A stretch of DNA of 15,434 nucleotides from Patescibacteria group bacterium (GTDB lineage: Bacteria > Patescibacteriota > Minisyncoccia > Phycocordibacterales > UBA6065): positions 1 through 15,434 of the forward strand of contig JAGWHV010000014.1 in the NCBI GenBank assembly GCA_028866595.1, given 5' to 3'. This document shows, one piece after another, positions 14,915-15,434 of the stretch. The notes below the pieces were generated by a model, which was not told the origin of the DNA, ran no database searches, and was given only the letters and a program-made list of their open reading frames with translations. Position 1 is the stretch's first letter, and every line of letters begins with the position of its first letter. Position numbers and translations under genes: made by a program.

Positions 14915-14982
14915 GCCGGCGATCTGGTATGGAGCGGGATTTGGTAGTCCATGCTTCGAGGGTTCGAGCCCCTCCGCCGGCT
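14915..14982 (+). ncRNA. tRNA-like element with acceptor and T arms but no normal D or anticodon arm
   Basis: A seven-pair acceptor stem is perfect: GCCGGCG (14915-14921) with CGCCGGC (14975-14981), then T as a discriminator-like base. Directly before the 3' strand is a canonical T arm, GAGGG / loop TTCGAGC / CCCTC (14958-14974), matching the TTCRANY loop rule. The 36 bases between acceptor and T arm are too few for D and anticodon arms; they can form one stem TATGGA/TCCATG (14928-14933 with 14948-14953) around a 14-base loop. No CCA is encoded. The stretch after the acceptor strand (ATCTGG..CGGGATTTG) resembles the start of the E. coli tmRNA body, but no tag reading frame or pseudoknots fit in 68 bases. 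It may be a decayed tRNA, an armless tRNA-like RNA or a remnant of a tmRNA-like gene. Confidence 0.5.
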
Positions 14983-15038
14983 CATTGTTGACAGGAAAAT
15001 CTATCGGGAGTACGATAGCGGTAAGGACTACCAAATCC
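14937..15038. repeat. 14-base perfect inverted repeat with self-complementary ends
   Basis: The sequence at 14937-14950 (GGATTTGGTAGTCC) is the exact reverse complement of 15025-15038 (GGACTACCAAATCC). Each copy can also fold alone as a GGA/TCC mini-hairpin with an eight-base loop, and the two loops are fully complementary. The left copy lies inside the tRNA-like element; both copies are followed by ATG. A third hairpin, CTATCG-GGAGTA-CGATAG (15001-15018), lies between them. Confidence 0.8.
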
Positions 15039-15062
15039 ATGTGCTCGTACCGGATGGAGCAG

Positions 15063-15093
15063 CGAAAAATCCGCCTTTAGGGCGGATTTTTCG
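15063..15093. terminator. Bidirectional intrinsic terminator between the tRNA-like region and rnpB
   Basis: A 13-pair perfect stem (15063-15075 with 15081-15093) with loop TTTAG has an A-run on its left arm and a T-run on its right arm, so it can end transcripts from either side: the plus-strand tRNA-like transcript and the minus-strand RNase P RNA. Confidence 0.85.
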
Positions 15094-15096
15094 ATT

Positions 15097-15434
15097 TTGT
15101 CTGTACCTGTAAGCCGAATTCTGTCCGTCCGGCGTGCGCCGGATTGGGCGGCCATTTATCTGGGGCCGATGTCGCCATCGGTCTCAAGCGACTCTCTCTC
15201 GGCGATCGCTCGCCGAAAGCGCGGTCTTGCACATGGGTAAGGGTTTAGTCGTTGCACTCCAGACGTTGCCGTCCGGCTCGCCCCGGCCGCCTATGGCGGC
15301 CGGGGCGCCTCCGCCTTTTCAAGCAGAAGCGTCTCTGTTCGCACCTCGTCGAGTTGCCTCGGGCGGGAGTTTTACCCGCTACCTGCTCCTCGCGACCAAA
15401 GCCGCGAGGATGTGTTCGGACTTTCCTCTATGCG
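15097..15434 (-). ncRNA. rnpB: RNase P RNA, 5' end outside window
   Basis: Reading the minus strand from the window end gives the conserved 5' block GAGGAAAGTCC (plus-strand 15418-15428), a GGTGCGAACAGAGA block like the family's AGTGCNACAGAAA, a 13-pair hairpin that should be P12 (15279-15291 with 15295-15307), an ACTAAACCC segment, GCTTGAG, AGATAAATGGCCGCC, and the 3' signature ACAGAATTCGGCTTACAG (about 15106-15124). This is the bacterial A-type RNA that cleaves tRNA 5' leaders. The 5' strands of P1 to P3 lie beyond position 15434. The P15-P17 region looks shortened to a single hairpin (TCGGCGA-GCGA-TCGCCGA) and I cannot find the usual GGT of loop L15. The 3' end is estimated, a few bases before the shared terminator. 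Confidence 0.93.

Noticed and set aside
14915..14982. Ordinary tRNA gene for proline or glutamine based on TTTGG in the loop
   Set aside because: There is no room for a D arm, the base after the would-be anticodon is T where a purine is expected, and the loop is 14 bases instead of seven.
14880..15080. Open frame of 66 codons starting MLRLFADQ
   Set aside because: It also overlaps the tRNA-like element and both hairpins, and ends inside the terminator.
14951..15112. Open frame of 53 codons starting MLRGFEPLRR and running across the tRNA-like 3' end
   Set aside because: The peptide looks tempting, but it translates the T arm, the hairpin at 15001-15018, the inverted repeat copy and the terminator, then enters rnpB. 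RNA structure explains the sequence better and there is no ribosome-binding site.
1..15434. CRISPR array, transposase, integrase or phage genes
   Set aside because: No regularly spaced direct repeats and no recognisable mobile-element protein were seen on either strand.

Overview
The window looks like a piece of a small-genome bacterium of the Candidate Phyla Radiation (Patescibacteria), most like a Parcubacteria-type lineage. The grounds are the compact one-strand layout, the minimal Gram-negative-style type IV pilus cluster (PilN/PilO-like proteins, a very short PilP-like protein ending in a GRPDPFAP motif, PilB, PilT, PilC) running directly into obg and gatB, and the near absence of Shine-Dalgarno sites. 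TGA is used as an ordinary stop (ends of the pilN-like gene and pilB), which argues against the recoded Gracilibacteria/Absconditabacteria. This placement is inference; no 16S rRNA gene or ribosomal protein gene is present.

Layout. 3-1758: the 3' part of a multi-pass membrane protein of unknown function, then a small CarS/DUF46-type (CDP-archaeol synthase family) membrane protein. 1824-7340: type IV pilus inner-membrane and motor genes pilN-like, pilO-like, pilP-like, pilB, pilT, pilC, tightly packed. 7376-10410: obg (ribosome-associated GTPase), gatB (tRNA amidotransferase subunit) and a secreted DUF192 protein. 10672-14491: nrdA and nrdB, ribonucleotide reductase, separated by a large perfect inverted repeat. 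14556-14789: a small basic protein with its own promoter, strong ribosome-binding site and terminator. 14895-15092: a structured non-coding region with a tRNA-like or tmRNA-like acceptor/T-arm element that lacks normal D and anticodon arms, and a 14-nt inverted repeat. 15097-15434: RNase P RNA on the minus strand, cut by the window end, sharing a bidirectional terminator with the preceding element.

How the genes fit together. The pilus cluster supplies the inner-membrane platform (PilC plus the PilN/O/P-like scaffold), the extension ATPase (PilB) and the retraction ATPase (PilT); pilin, prepilin peptidase and PilM are not in the window. NrdA and NrdB make a class I ribonucleotide reductase. 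NrdB has Phe108 where the radical tyrosine of class Ia enzymes sits, and Glu70 at the first metal-ligand position; all six ligand spacings match the Chlamydia-type class Ic enzyme, so a Mn/Fe cofactor is predicted. This is the clearest biochemical observation here. The tRNA-like element and its inverted repeat between the small-protein gene and rnpB are the least explained structure.
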